DNA from: Rhodanobacter sp. L36
GTDB lineage: Bacteria > Pseudomonadota > Gammaproteobacteria > Xanthomonadales > Rhodanobacteraceae
Direction of reading: 5' to 3'
Assembly (NCBI RefSeq): GCF_009765755.1
Contig: NZ_LMUV01000011.1
Coordinates: forward strand, 329,964 to 393,963
Length of the DNA stretch: 64,000 nt
Below are positions 37,152 through 46,709 of this stretch, piece after piece. The notes under the pieces are model-generated. The model was given only the letters and a program-made list of their open reading frames with translations. It was not told where the DNA came from and did not search any database. Each line of letters opens with the position of its first letter. The first letter of the stretch is position 1. The position numbers and the translations under genes are program-made.

Positions 37152-37269
37152 GATGCGTCCCCTTGGCCACGCGCCGCGACGATGCATTCGCGCGAGCCAT
37201 CGCCTGATGCCACGCCGAACCATCTCCCGGCATTGATCGTAGTCCTGCGGGGCGCTCCTGCAAACTGCG

Positions 37270-38553
37270 TCAACGCGCGGACGGCTTGAGCATGTCCTTC
37301 ACCGCGTCATAGTCGCCATCGTTGGCTGCTGGCGGAATACCGAGCAGATGCGTCATCAGCGGATAGACGTCTACATTCGGGAACGCGTCCACTTTTGCAT
37401 CGACACGAAATGCAGGCCCGTGCGCCACGAACAATGCCTGCATGGCGGGGGTGCTGTTGTCGTAACCGTGCTCGCCGAGATTGGGTTTTTTCTCCGCGAG
37501 TTTCGATGCGGTGGTGATGTGCCAGCCCGCATCGGCAAGGCACAGCAATTGCGGCACGCGCGGGTTGTGGCCGTAGATGAAGCGCGCCGGCACACGTGTC
37601 TTGTCCCAGCACTGCATGTGCTGCTGCGGCCGTGCCATGGTCCGTTCGATCGCGGCGAACTTCATCATTGCGTCGGTGCTCTGGTTTTTCGGATTGAATC
37701 CCGCCAGCACGCCGGTCGCCACCATCTCGACCTCGTCCAGCGGCAGCAGTTTGTCGATGACGATGAGGTGCGATGGCGCAACTGCCGCCATGCCATGGTC
37801 GGACAGCACAATCATGTTCATGCGCTCGAACAGCCCGCGCTGTTTCAGGCCCTGCACCAGCCGAGCGATCGCTGCATCGGTCTCGCGCAGCGCATTGTTC
37901 ACTTGCACCGAATCCGGTCCGAATTCGTGGCCGGCGTGATCGACCGCATCGAAATACAACGTGGTGAAATCCGGCCGTCCATCTGCCGGCCGATCGAACC
38001 ACGCCAGCACCTGATCCACACGCTGGTCGGCGGTTTCCTGGATATCGAAAGGCTTCCATTCGTCCGGATGGTGACCGTGGATGTCGGCCTCGGTGCCGGG
38101 CCAGAACATCGTCGCCGTGCGCAGGCCGTGCGCATCGGCGGTCTCCCAGATCGGCGTGCCTTGCGCCCACCAGCGTCCGTCGCTCACCGCTTTGCGGTTG
38201 CCCATCGAGAAACTGCCGAGTACCGGGTCGGTCATCATGTTGTTGACCACGCCGTGGTGGTCGGGGCGCAGGCCGGTGACGATGGTGTAGTGGTTCGGAA
38301 ACGTCAGCGATGGAAACGATGGCTGCATCGACGCAGCCCGCACGCCGGTGTTCGCGAGCATCGCCAGCGTCGGGCTGAGGCCGCGGTCGATATAGTCGTG
38401 GCGATAGGCGTCGATCGAAATCAGCAGCAGCGGTACGGGGCGCTTTGCATGTTCACTTGCATCGCTTGCATGGGGCACCGAAAGTTTTTGCGTGGCGCAG
38501 CCGGCGGTCAATGCTGCCGTCAAACAGAGCAGCAGGCGGAACGGGTTTTTCAT
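37270..38553 (-). CDS. Nucleotide pyrophosphatase/phosphodiesterase-like lipoprotein
   Basis: A 427-residue exported enzyme of the alkaline phosphatase superfamily (NPP group). Lipobox LTAGC follows the signal peptide. LLISIDAYRHDYI gives the first metal Asp, PSFPSLTFPNHYTIVTGL contains the nucleophile Thr in the NPP context, and DAVDHAGHEFGP, VLSDHGMA and the C-terminal GEHGYDN supply further metal ligands. Homologues cleave nucleotide pyrophosphates or phosphodiesters. I place the start at 38553 (MKNPFRLLL). Confidence 0.9.
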   Translation of the reverse strand: MKNPFRLLLCLTAALTAGCATQKLSVPHASDASEHAKRPVPLLLISIDAYRHDYIDRGLSPTLAMLANTGVRAASMQPSFPSLTFPNHYTIVTGLRPDHHGVVNNMMTDPVLGSFSMGNRKAVSDGRWWAQGTPIWETADAHGLRTATMFWPGTEADIHGHHPDEWKPFDIQETADQRVDQVLAWFDRPADGRPDFTTLYFDAVDHAGHEFGPDSVQVNNALRETDAAIARLVQGLKQRGLFERMNMIVLSDHGMAAVAPSHLIVIDKLLPLDEVEMVATGVLAGFNPKNQSTDAMMKFAAIERTMARPQQHMQCWDKTRVPARFIYGHNPRVPQLLCLADAGWHITTASKLAEKKPNLGEHGYDNSTPAMQALFVAHGPAFRVDAKVDAFPNVDVYPLMTHLLGIPPAANDGDYDAVKDMLKPSAR

Positions 38554-38603
38554 GCATGAAGTCCTACAATGCGAATGCCATCCCTGCATGATCGCGCATC
38601 GAC

Positions 38604-38981
38604 ATGACCAATACACGCACAACAAAGACACGGACCACGACATCACGCACGACGACATTGCGCATCGCGTTTGCATTCGCATTGCCTGGTTCGATGCTGC
38701 TGGTGCCGCTTGCATGCAACGCGCAATCGCGCGCGCAGGCCCAGCAGAACGTGCAACAACAGCAGACGCAGAATCAGTTGCAGCAGAGCCAACAGCAACA
38801 GCAGTTGCATCAGGGCGTGTCGGATAACGCCAAGGCGCCCAACGCCAACAATCCGCAAGCGACACAGCAAAGCGACCAGGCTGATCAGGCGCGTCAGCAG
38901 CAGGAACGCGCGCAGCAGCAGAACATGGTTCGCGACGCCGACGCGGCACAGAATCAGCCGGCATCCGCGCGCAGCAGCTGA
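38604..38981 (+). CDS. Small Gln-rich exported protein, unknown function
   Basis: A 125-residue protein with a Thr/Arg-rich N-terminus (MTNTRTTKTRTTTSRTTTLR), a hydrophobic segment (IAFAFALPGSMLLVPLACNAQ) that looks like a signal peptide, and a mature part made almost entirely of Gln, Ala, Asn and Ser. It could be a secreted low-complexity protein. No domain is recognised, and the ATG lacks a clear ribosome site. It is divergent from the pyrophosphatase-like gene by 50 bp. Confidence 0.5.
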   Translation: MTNTRTTKTRTTTSRTTTLRIAFAFALPGSMLLVPLACNAQSRAQAQQNVQQQQTQNQLQQSQQQQQLHQGVSDNAKAPNANNPQATQQSDQADQARQQQERAQQQNMVRDADAAQNQPASARSS

Positions 38982-39002
38982 GTCATCGCGCGCGCCGGCG
39001 AC

Positions 39003-39509
39003 TCAGGCGAACAGATCGCCGTGCGCCACGCGTTCTTCCATCGAGAGCAGAAATCGTTTTGTCGGCAGGCCGCCGCCGAAGCCGGTAAGGCTGCCGTTGC
39101 TGCCGATCACGCGATGGCAGGGGATCACGATCGGCAACGGGTTGCTGCCGTTCGCGGCACCGGCCGCGCGCACCGCTTGCGGTTGTTCGATGCGCCGCGC
39201 CAGTTCGCCGTAGCTGATGGTGACGCCGTAAGGAATGATTTCCAGCGCTCGCCACACGGCCATTTGAAAGGGCGTGCCCAGCGGATGCAACGGCAGATCG
39301 AACACCCGCCGCGCGCCCGCGAAATATTCGTCCAGCTGCGTGCGCGCCAACGCGAGTGCTTTCGGCGAGTGCACCCAGTTGGGGGATGGCTTCTGCGGGC
39401 GACGCGCAGTCTCGAACCACACGCAGCGCAGTCCTTCGTGATCTGCAGCAAGCAGCAGCTGGCCGATCGGCGTCTGCATGATGTCGTAGTGAATTGTTTC
39501 GTTGCTCAT
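39003..39509 (-). CDS. ogt: Methylated-DNA-protein-cysteine methyltransferase
   Basis: A 168-residue suicide repair enzyme that removes alkyl groups from O6-alkylguanine. The acceptor motif [18 protein letters not shown] and the preceding helix-turn-helix region [24 protein letters not shown] are intact. It overlaps the Ada/AlkA gene upstream by ATGA, so the two repair activities are made together. Length matches Ogt. Confidence 0.94.
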   Translation of the reverse strand: MSNETIHYDIMQTPIGQLLLAADHEGLRCVWFETARRPQKPSPNWVHSPKALALARTQLDEYFAGARRVFDLPLHPLGTPFQMAVWRALEIIPYGVTISYGELARRIEQPQAVRAAGAANGSNPLPIVIPCHRVIGSNGSLTGFGGGLPTKRFLLSMEERVAHGDLFA

Positions 39510-41017
39510 CGCGTACTCGCTTTCTTCTTCGCCGCAGTCGCAGGCGCGACATCGCCGGCGGCACGCCACAGGTGCATCACGGCATAGGCGCGCCACGGGC
39601 GCCACGCTTCGGCCAGTTCCTTCAATGCCCGCGTGCTGAGCTCAGGCGCGTTGCCGGCAGCGACGCGGCGCAGAATCAGGTCCGCGGCGGGGAATGCATC
39701 CGGATGACTGAGTGCGCGCATCGCCATGTAATGCGCGGTCCACTCGCCGATGCCGGGCAGGGCGACCCAGCGCTCGACGAATTCCTCCAGCGATTGCTCC
39801 GCGCGAAAGTCGACGCGACCATCGAGCAGCGCGCTGGCAATGCCGCGAATCGTCGCGGCGCGCGCCGTGGTCACGCCGATCTCGCGCAGGTCGGCATCGA
39901 CGAGTTGCGCTGGCGTGGGAAACAGCCGGTCGAGTCCTGGTGCCATCGGCACGGCCAGCGGTTTGCCGTAACGATGCACGATGCGCGTCGCCAGCGTGCG
40001 GGCGGCAGCCACGCTCACCTGTTGCCCAAGTACGGCGCGCACCGCGACTTCGAAACCATCCCAGCCGCCCGGCAGGCGCAGGCCCGGACGCTTGCGCAGC
40101 ATCGGCTTCAGCACGCCACCGATGCCGAGCGTGGCGGTGATCACTTGCGGATCGGCATCGAGATCGAACATGCGCCGCAGTCGCGTCACTATCGGAAGCA
40201 GTTGTGCGGGTTGCGGGCTGTGCAGCTCGAGTTTCAGCGCGTGCTCGCCATTCGGCCATGCGCTCAGACGCAGCCAGCCCGGCGCATCCGCCGGCCCGCA
40301 TACGCGCATGTAACTTTGCTCGTCGACCCATTCCACGCCGGGCAGCGAACGCCCGCGAAGAAACGCGAGGATCGCCTCGAAATCGTAGGGCGGCCGATAG
40401 CCGAGCCGCAGCACCAGCGCGTCGCCGATGGTCGCGCGCGGATGCCGGCGAAGTTCGCGCGGCTGGATGCGGTTCGCCTGCGCGAACGCGGCGTTGAACC
40501 GGCGCAGGCTGCCGAAGCCGGACGCAAGCGCGACTTCGGTCACCGGCATCGCGGTTTCCGTGAGCAGTTGTTTCGCGAACAGCAGGCGACGCGTCGTATG
40601 GACGTCCATCGGTGGTGCACCGAGATGTTCGACGAACAATCGGCGCAGCTGCCGCGCACCGATTGTCACGCGCGCTGCCAGTTCTTCCAGCGAATGATCG
40701 GCGAGGAAACCTGCGTCGATCAGTTTGAGTGCACGCGCTACCACGTGCTCGCCGCGCTGCCAGATCGCATTGCCCGGCGCGAGTTCGGGCCGGCAGCGCA
40801 GACACGGCCGGAATCCTGCCGCTTCCGCTGCGGCGGCGCTGGTGTAGTAGCGAATGTTCTGCGATTTCGGCGAGGGTGCGGGGCACACCGGCCGACAATA
40901 AATGCGCGTGCTGGTGACGGCGGTAAAGAACAATCCGTCGAAGCGCGCATCGCGACTGCGACGCGCCTGCTCGCAGATCTTGAAATCGGGAAGGGTCGTG
41001 TTGAAGGTCTCGGACAT
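39506..41017 (-). CDS. Ada-type regulator fused to AlkA DNA glycosylase
   Basis: A 503-residue multi-domain protein. Residues 10-75 are the Ada zinc/methyl-phosphotriester domain with Cys in [12 protein letters not shown] and CLRCRPE. Residues 85-190 are an AraC-type helix-turn-helix ([44 protein letters not shown]). The rest is AlkA: an N-terminal domain ([14 protein letters not shown]) and the HhH-GPD glycosylase with [17 protein letters not shown] and a catalytic-type Asp ([10 protein letters not shown]). This is the mycobacterial AdaA-AlkA-like arrangement, so the protein may both regulate and perform base excision. The separate Ogt supplies the methyltransferase. Confidence 0.92.
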   Translation of the reverse strand: MSETFNTTLPDFKICEQARRSRDARFDGLFFTAVTSTRIYCRPVCPAPSPKSQNIRYYTSAAAAEAAGFRPCLRCRPELAPGNAIWQRGEHVVARALKLIDAGFLADHSLEELAARVTIGARQLRRLFVEHLGAPPMDVHTTRRLLFAKQLLTETAMPVTEVALASGFGSLRRFNAAFAQANRIQPRELRRHPRATIGDALVLRLGYRPPYDFEAILAFLRGRSLPGVEWVDEQSYMRVCGPADAPGWLRLSAWPNGEHALKLELHSPQPAQLLPIVTRLRRMFDLDADPQVITATLGIGGVLKPMLRKRPGLRLPGGWDGFEVAVRAVLGQQVSVAAARTLATRIVHRYGKPLAVPMAPGLDRLFPTPAQLVDADLREIGVTTARAATIRGIASALLDGRVDFRAEQSLEEFVERWVALPGIGEWTAHYMAMRALSHPDAFPAADLILRRVAAGNAPELSTRALKELAEAWRPWRAYAVMHLWRAAGDVAPATAAKKKASTR

Positions 41018-41194
41018 GCACGCAGGCTAGCACTGCGCATACGCCATGACTCGCCGTTTTCGGACATCAATGTGAGGAGCGAATCCGGCCATCGAATGCC
41101 AGCGACTGCGTAGACGTTTCGCCACGCCTGCATGCCAAGCGAATGCACGACGCGCTGTGGAATGTGCTCGCGATACAGACTCAGGGTTGCAACT

Positions 41195-41608
41195 TCAGGA
41201 TTCGCTGGTCTGCGGCGGCCGGATGGACGAAACATTCGCTCGCGGAAGCAGGGTCGCCGATGCAAGCATCACCGCCTGCCGGAGCTCACCGATGTCGTAC
41301 GGCTTGGACACGCACGGCGCGCACGCATAACGCGCATCGATATCCCTGCGTGTCAGCGCCGTGGCGATGATGAAAGGAATGCCTCGTTGCATCAGCCGAT
41401 CGAGAATCGGATACGCCGCCATGCCGCGAAGGTCGAGATCCACCACAGCCAGGTCGCAGCTCTCATCGAGCGCAGCTTCCATCGCCTGGTCGAACGATCC
41501 GATGCAAGGTCCCGCTTTGCAGCCCAACCGGGTCAACACATCGGCAAGCGTGCCCGCGAGGAGAAAATCATCCTCGATCACCATCACCCGGATGGCTGTG
41601 CTGTGCAT
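41195..41608 (-). CDS. Single-domain response regulator (first)
   Basis: A 137-residue stand-alone receiver without output domain: acidic pair in VMVIEDDFLLA, phosphoacceptor in DLAVVDLDLRG, Thr in IATALT and Lys in CVSKPYD. A poorly conserved tail of about 20 residues follows. It is typical of receivers paired with HWE/HisKA_2 kinases. It is the third gene of the minus-strand signalling cluster, 128 bp after the next receiver. Probable role: phosphate sink or output adaptor. Confidence 0.85.
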   Translation of the reverse strand: MHSTAIRVMVIEDDFLLAGTLADVLTRLGCKAGPCIGSFDQAMEAALDESCDLAVVDLDLRGMAAYPILDRLMQRGIPFIIATALTRRDIDARYACAPCVSKPYDIGELRQAVMLASATLLPRANVSSIRPPQTSES

Positions 41609-41736
41609 GGTGGAACCCCCTGACGATCCGGTCGCTCTTGCTTCCTGTTGCAGCGAGCATACGCAGGCATGTTATGTGGCGCCAGACAAGATTGGCGATC
41701 GCCATGAAAAGCTGCAGTAATACGCCGTAGCGGGCC

Positions 41737-42108
41737 TCAAGCGGCCCGAAGATGCTCGAGCGCGGTGAGCAGTGTCTTCAGTCGGAAGGGTTTTTCGAGC
41801 ACCGTGAGATGGTCGTATGCCGTGGGTAGCTGGCTCGGCGCGTAGCCGGTCAGCACGCAAACCGGGATGCGGTTTTCCTTCAGCGCAGGAATCAGCGCCT
41901 CGGTAGTGGTGGTGGCAAGCCGGTAGTCGATCACGGCCATATCGGGGCAGGGCGAGTTCTCCAACAGTGCCAATGCTGCGTCTACCGTGGCCACCGGCCC
42001 GAGAATGCGATAGCCCTTCGCTTCCAGCGCCATCTCGAGTGAGGCGGCGATCAGCAGCTCGTCCTCGACAACCATCACAAGGGGCCCATCTGGCGGCTTA
42101 CTGTTCAT
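41737..42108 (-). CDS. Single-domain response regulator (second)
   Basis: A 123-residue receiver: VMVVEDELLIAASLEMALEAKG, Asp in DMAVIDYRLATTTT, CVLTGYA and LEKPFRLKTL. The start overlaps the end of the hybrid kinase gene by 11 bp, so it is the likely phospho-acceptor of that kinase. Similar to the first receiver in pattern but clearly diverged. Confidence 0.88.
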   Translation of the reverse strand: MNSKPPDGPLVMVVEDELLIAASLEMALEAKGYRILGPVATVDAALALLENSPCPDMAVIDYRLATTTTEALIPALKENRIPVCVLTGYAPSQLPTAYDHLTVLEKPFRLKTLLTALEHLRAA

Positions 42109-45100
42109 CAGCTATTTTCGTTTCACTCTTCTGAAGTCGGGGAACCCGCAACGTCAGCTGCAATCCTTCCGCAGCGTAGGTGATGTCGCTGTGACCATTG
42201 AGTTCATAGGCGAGCTGTCGGTCCACCAGCAGCGTGCCGAATCCACGATGTGACGGTGGCCCCACGGGTGGCCCCCCTGTTTCACTCCAGTGAATCTCCA
42301 TCGTTTTTGCCGAATCATCGATGCACGCCCATGTGATGTTGATGTGTCCGTCCTGATTGGACAGCGCACCGTATTTCAATGCATTCGTGGCCAGCTCGTG
42401 GATAACCATGCCCAGTGCCAATGCTTCGCGCGGATGAAGTTTCAGCGGAGGTCCGTCGAGGGAATAACGCGTCGATCCGGCGATCACTCCCAGTTCTTCC
42501 TTCAGCAGCCCGCGGAACGACATGTAGGACCAGTCGGTTTCCGTCAGCAGCTTGTACGTCCGCGCCATGGCGTGCAGGCGATTGAGGAACGCATCGAACG
42601 CTTCGGCCTCCACATGATCGGCAAGCGTCTGGCTGGCCATGGCGCTCACCACCGCCAGCATGTTGCGCACGCGATGGTTGAGTTCGCCGATCATCGTCTT
42701 GTGCCGCGCATCTGCGCTGATCAACGCGGTGACCTCGACGAAAGTCATCACCACGCCGCCGGTTTCTTCCGCCTCACCCGCATAAGGCAGGATGCACATC
42801 AGGTAATGCTTCTGCCCGTCGCGACGGCTTACCGCGATTTCCATGGCCGTGCGCCGTACCAGTGTGTTCTCCAGGTTCTGGCGCAAGTCGATCGCATCGA
42901 GTTGATGCGCCAGGTCGGTGATGAGCCGCCCGCGATCCGACGGAATCAGAGTGAACAATTCGGTGGCCGCCTGCGTGTAGCTGCGGATGCCCAGGTCGCG
43001 GTCGAGGAAGATCGTCGCGATGCCGGTGTTTTCGAGCAGCCCCTGCAGATCCGCGTTGGCCTGGTCCAGCGCCTCCACGTTATGCGTCATCTCGCTATTG
43101 ACCGTCTGCAGCTCCTCGTTGACGGATTGCAGTTCTTCCTTCGAGGTTTCGAGTTCTTCGTTGGAGGATTGCAGCTCCTCGTTGAGCGACATCAGCTCTT
43201 CATTGGCAACGCGCAATTCCTCGATCGCCGTTTCGAATTCCTCGTAGGTCGATTGCAATTGCTCGCGTGTGTCGCGCAGTTCGCGATCCAGATGCTCCAC
43301 TGTCTGGATGTCGGCCGGTTGCGAAACCAAGGGCAGCTTGGGGGCCACGCCGTGGTCGTTGAATACTACGAGGTACAACGGCGTTTCGCCGTCGTCGAAC
43401 GGTTCGATGGTCACCTGCACACGATGCGGAACGTCATCGCGCGGCATGACGACTTCGGGCAGTTCCACTTTCAGCTGCGTGTTCACTACCTCCTGCAGCG
43501 CGTGGCGTAAACCAAGGCGAAGCTCCTTGCGCGCGTTGGATAGCAGGTGCCGACTCGGCGCACCGGAAGGAAACTCCAGGTAATTGCCGGTACGCGCGGA
43601 GTAGAACAATGCATCGCTGCGACCATTCACCAACACGTAGGGCGGCGTATGCGCCTGCAGCATGCGCGCCTCGATCTGTCGGCGCATCGCGTTGCTCGAC
43701 GACGCCGCGACGCTCGCTTCGAACGAACGTGTGATGGCCGGCTTGCCACTCTTCGTCAGCAGCGGCAGCGACAGCCCGGCGGTGACATTGGGAAGCCGCT
43801 GGTAGATGCGGTGTTCCTTGCTCACCGGCGTGAACAACGTGCCGTGGCGCGACGCGCCCTCGGCGATGCCGACAAACAGGAAGCCATCCGGTCGCAATGC
43901 GTAATGCAGGATCGGCAGGATGCGATCCTGGAATTCCGGCCCGAGATAAATCAGCAGGTTCCGGCAGGACACCAGGTCGATGCGTGAGAACGGCGGATCG
44001 CGCAACGCGTTATGCGGCGAAAACGTGCAGATGTCGCGCAACCTTTTCCGCACGGTGAAATGGCCACGGTCCTCGTCGAAAAACCGTTTGCGGCGTTCGT
44101 CGGATACATCTTCCAGCAGCACGGAGGGATAGCGCGCCTTGCGCGCGATGCTCAACGCGTGTTCGTCGATATCGGTCGCGAAAATGCGTACCTCCGGCGC
44201 GTTGCCGCCGAGCTTGTCCAGGCATTCCAGCAGCAGGATGCCGAGTGAATAGGCTTCTTCGCCGGTGGCACAGCCGGGTACCCACACGCGAATTTCGGCC
44301 TGTGAATCCTTGCCCTTGAACAACGCCGGCATGACCTGCTGTTCAAGCAACGCGAACGCGGCGATGTCGCGGAAGAAGCTGGTCACGCTGATCAGCAGAT
44401 CGCGGAACAGCATGGTCACTTCCCCGGGCGTGTGCCGCAGGCGTTCCAGGTACTTGTCCATCGTCGCCAGCTGCAACACGTGCATGCGGCGGTACATGCG
44501 GCGGTAGAAGGTACTTGGCTTGTAGCCGCTGAAGTCGTGCCCGGTCTGTGTGAGTAGGAGGGCGCAGATCGCCAGGCGCGATTCCTCTCGATGCCTGGCC
44601 ACTTCGTCGTGCTGTTTCTGCCCGGCATCGTTGGTTGCGAGGATCATTTCGGCGATGCGCGCGGGGATTTTCTCCACCGGCAATTGCAGGTCGATCACGC
44701 CTGCGGCGATCGCGCTTCGCGGCATGCCGGAAAAAAGCGGCGTCGAACCATCTTCGCCTTGCGCGATGGTCAGGCCGCCACGCTCCTTGATCGCCTTCAG
44801 GCCCAATGCGCCATCTGCACCCGTGCCGGACAGCACCACGCCGATAGCGTGTTCGCCGTACGCCTCGGCCATCGAGTTGAACATCCGGTCGATCACCGTC
44901 GGCACGCGTTCCATCGGGTTGATCGGCGCGATGTCCAGCATCCCGTTCTGCACGGTCATCACCTGACCGGGCGGAATCACGTAGATCGTCCGTTCTTCGA
45001 CGGGCATGCCGTTTTCCGCGAGCAACAGACGCATGCCGGTATGACGGGAAAGGATCTCCGGCAGGTGGCTGGGTCGTTCCCGCGCCAGGTGCATCGCTAC

Positions 45101-45229
45101 CAGATATGCCGCGCGCGGCTGCTCGGTTTCATGATCGAAAAACGCGCTCAGCGCTTCCACGCCCCCTGCGGATGCGCCAATGCCCACGACCGTCACCGCC
45201 GGCTGATTTGATAGTTCCGACTGCGTCAT
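42098..45229 (-). CDS. CheB-CheR-PAS-HWE hybrid sensor kinase
   Basis: A 1043-residue cytoplasmic signalling protein. Domains in order: CheB methylesterase (about 10-190) with catalytic blocks VGIGASAGGVEAL, HLARERPSHLPEIL and GTGADGALGL; CheR methyltransferase (about 215-480) with WVPGCATGEEAYSLGILLLECL; a Glu/Leu-rich coiled coil (about 650-730); a PAS domain near 740-850; and a HisKA_2/HWE-type kinase with MIGELNHRVRNMLAVVSAMASQ and GHINITWA. I start at the ATG at 45229, which has AAGGGTG upstream. No chemoreceptor gene is nearby. Such fusions are thought to work independently of chemotaxis. Confidence 0.93.
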   Translation of the reverse strand: MTQSELSNQPAVTVVGIGASAGGVEALSAFFDHETEQPRAAYLVAMHLARERPSHLPEILSRHTGMRLLLAENGMPVEERTIYVIPPGQVMTVQNGMLDIAPINPMERVPTVIDRMFNSMAEAYGEHAIGVVLSGTGADGALGLKAIKERGGLTIAQGEDGSTPLFSGMPRSAIAAGVIDLQLPVEKIPARIAEMILATNDAGQKQHDEVARHREESRLAICALLLTQTGHDFSGYKPSTFYRRMYRRMHVLQLATMDKYLERLRHTPGEVTMLFRDLLISVTSFFRDIAAFALLEQQVMPALFKGKDSQAEIRVWVPGCATGEEAYSLGILLLECLDKLGGNAPEVRIFATDIDEHALSIARKARYPSVLLEDVSDERRKRFFDEDRGHFTVRKRLRDICTFSPHNALRDPPFSRIDLVSCRNLLIYLGPEFQDRILPILHYALRPDGFLFVGIAEGASRHGTLFTPVSKEHRIYQRLPNVTAGLSLPLLTKSGKPAITRSFEASVAASSSNAMRRQIEARMLQAHTPPYVLVNGRSDALFYSARTGNYLEFPSGAPSRHLLSNARKELRLGLRHALQEVVNTQLKVELPEVVMPRDDVPHRVQVTIEPFDDGETPLYLVVFNDHGVAPKLPLVSQPADIQTVEHLDRELRDTREQLQSTYEEFETAIEELRVANEELMSLNEELQSSNEELETSKEELQSVNEELQTVNSEMTHNVEALDQANADLQGLLENTGIATIFLDRDLGIRSYTQAATELFTLIPSDRGRLITDLAHQLDAIDLRQNLENTLVRRTAMEIAVSRRDGQKHYLMCILPYAGEAEETGGVVMTFVEVTALISADARHKTMIGELNHRVRNMLAVVSAMASQTLADHVEAEAFDAFLNRLHAMARTYKLLTETDWSYMSFRGLLKEELGVIAGSTRYSLDGPPLKLHPREALALGMVIHELATNALKYGALSNQDGHINITWACIDDSAKTMEIHWSETGGPPVGPPSHRGFGTLLVDRQLAYELNGHSDITYAAEGLQLTLRVPRLQKSETKIADEQ

Positions 45230-45434
45230 GAACACCCTTGGGTTGTGTCACCGCCGCCTGGACCGTGAGCCTAGCCAACAACTATCCGCCACGGATTGTA
45301 CACATGGCGAGAAAACCCGCGACGGCGCGCTCACGCCTGGAAACAGCTGCGGTAATTGCCCCTATGCAACCGGAAAGGCCGGCGAAACGCCGACCCGATA
45401 CTATCCGCGCGGCAACCGCTAAACTTTCATACCT

Positions 45435-46685
45435 ATGCGCACCCCGGGACCGCCACCAACTTCCACACGAACGGTCGACGACGACATCCGTGCGGTGTCG
45501 CGCATCGATGCCGTGCCGACGATCCTGCAGACGGTCGCGCACACCACCGGCATGCGTTTCACCGCCGTCGCGCGCGTTACCGACACGCACTGGACCGCCT
45601 GCGCCGTTTACGACCATATCGATTTCGGCCTGGGCGTCGGCAGCGAACTGGTGCTCGAATCCACCATCTGCAACGAAATACGCCAGCACCACCAGGCGGT
45701 GGTGTTCAACCAAGCCAGCAAGCATCCGTATTTCTCCACCCATCACACGCCGAAAATGTACGGTTTCGAGAGCTACGTCTCGATCCCGATCTTTCTCGCC
45801 AACGGCGATTTCTTCGGCACGCTGTGCGCCATCGATCCGCTGCCGGCCAAGCTCGATGATCCCAATATCGTCAGGACGCTGGAGTTGTTCGCGCAGCTGA
45901 TCGGCGCCGAGCTCGATGCGCAGGACCGTATGGAAATCAGCGCGAACGCATTGCTTGATGCACAGCAAACGGCCAAGTTGCGCGAGCAGTTCATCGCCGT
46001 GCTCGGCCACGATCTGCGCAACCCGCTGATGGCGATCCAGGCGGGTGCCGAAGCCTTGCAGTTGAAAGTCTCTGACGAACGGTCACTGACCATCCTGCAG
46101 CACATGCTCCGCAGTGGCGACCGCATGGGCGGCCTCATCAACGACATCCTCGATTTCGCGCGGGGCCGCTTGGGTAGTGGCATTCCCGTGGTGCTTGAAA
46201 CACAACATGATCTGGCCGATCAGCTGCGCAATGTCATCGCCGAAGTGCAGCAGGCCAACCCGGGCCGGGCCGTGGACGCCGCCATTGCCATCGACATGCC
46301 CGTCGCGTGCGACCCGGGCCGGCTTGCGCAGTTGCTGGTCAACCTCCTTTCCAACGCGCTCACGCACGGCGCCGACGATCAACCCGTGCTCGTTGTCGCC
46401 CGTAGCGACAACACCACGTTCGAACTCACCGTCGTCAACGGTGGCCAGCCGATTGCTGCCGACAAGCTCGATCGCCTGTTCGAGCCGTTCACCCGCGGTG
46501 ACGAGCAACTGCCTTCCGGCCTCGGCCTGGGTCTGTATATCTCGATGGAAATCGCCAAGGCACATGGCGGCACGTTGCAGGTCTCGTCGACCGAAGCGGA
46601 AACCTGCTTTGTGTTTCGCATGCCGGTGCAAGGCATGCAACGGCAGCACCACGAAAGTCGTGAAGAGCGCGCGCTGAATCGCTGA
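45435..46685 (+). CDS. GAF-domain histidine kinase
   Basis: A 416-residue soluble kinase. A GAF domain spans about residues 25-170 (TILQTVAHTTGMRFTAVARVTD, YGFESYVSIPIFLANGDFFGTLCAID). The HisKA box is FIAVLGHDLRNPLMAIQAGAEAL, and the ATPase has LLVNLLSNALTHG and SGLGLGLYISMEIAKAHGG. No TM helix. It is divergent from the hybrid kinase across a 205-bp spacer. No cognate regulator is adjacent on its strand, so the stand-alone receivers across the gap are possible partners. Confidence 0.9.
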   Translation: MRTPGPPPTSTRTVDDDIRAVSRIDAVPTILQTVAHTTGMRFTAVARVTDTHWTACAVYDHIDFGLGVGSELVLESTICNEIRQHHQAVVFNQASKHPYFSTHHTPKMYGFESYVSIPIFLANGDFFGTLCAIDPLPAKLDDPNIVRTLELFAQLIGAELDAQDRMEISANALLDAQQTAKLREQFIAVLGHDLRNPLMAIQAGAEALQLKVSDERSLTILQHMLRSGDRMGGLINDILDFARGRLGSGIPVVLETQHDLADQLRNVIAEVQQANPGRAVDAAIAIDMPVACDPGRLAQLLVNLLSNALTHGADDQPVLVVARSDNTTFELTVVNGGQPIAADKLDRLFEPFTRGDEQLPSGLGLGLYISMEIAKAHGGTLQVSSTEAETCFVFRMPVQGMQRQHHESREERALNR

Positions 46686-46709
46686 ATTCCGCCAGCGTCG
46701 CTCACCGCT

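Noticed and set aside
39494-41113. 539-codon plus-strand frame opposite the Ada/AlkA gene
   Set aside because: Rich in Arg/Ala/His with no motif, fully antisense to a gene with all catalytic motifs.
41195-46685. A chemotaxis gene cluster
   Set aside because: CheB and CheR domains occur only as a fusion with a kinase; no cheA, cheW or receptor gene is present.
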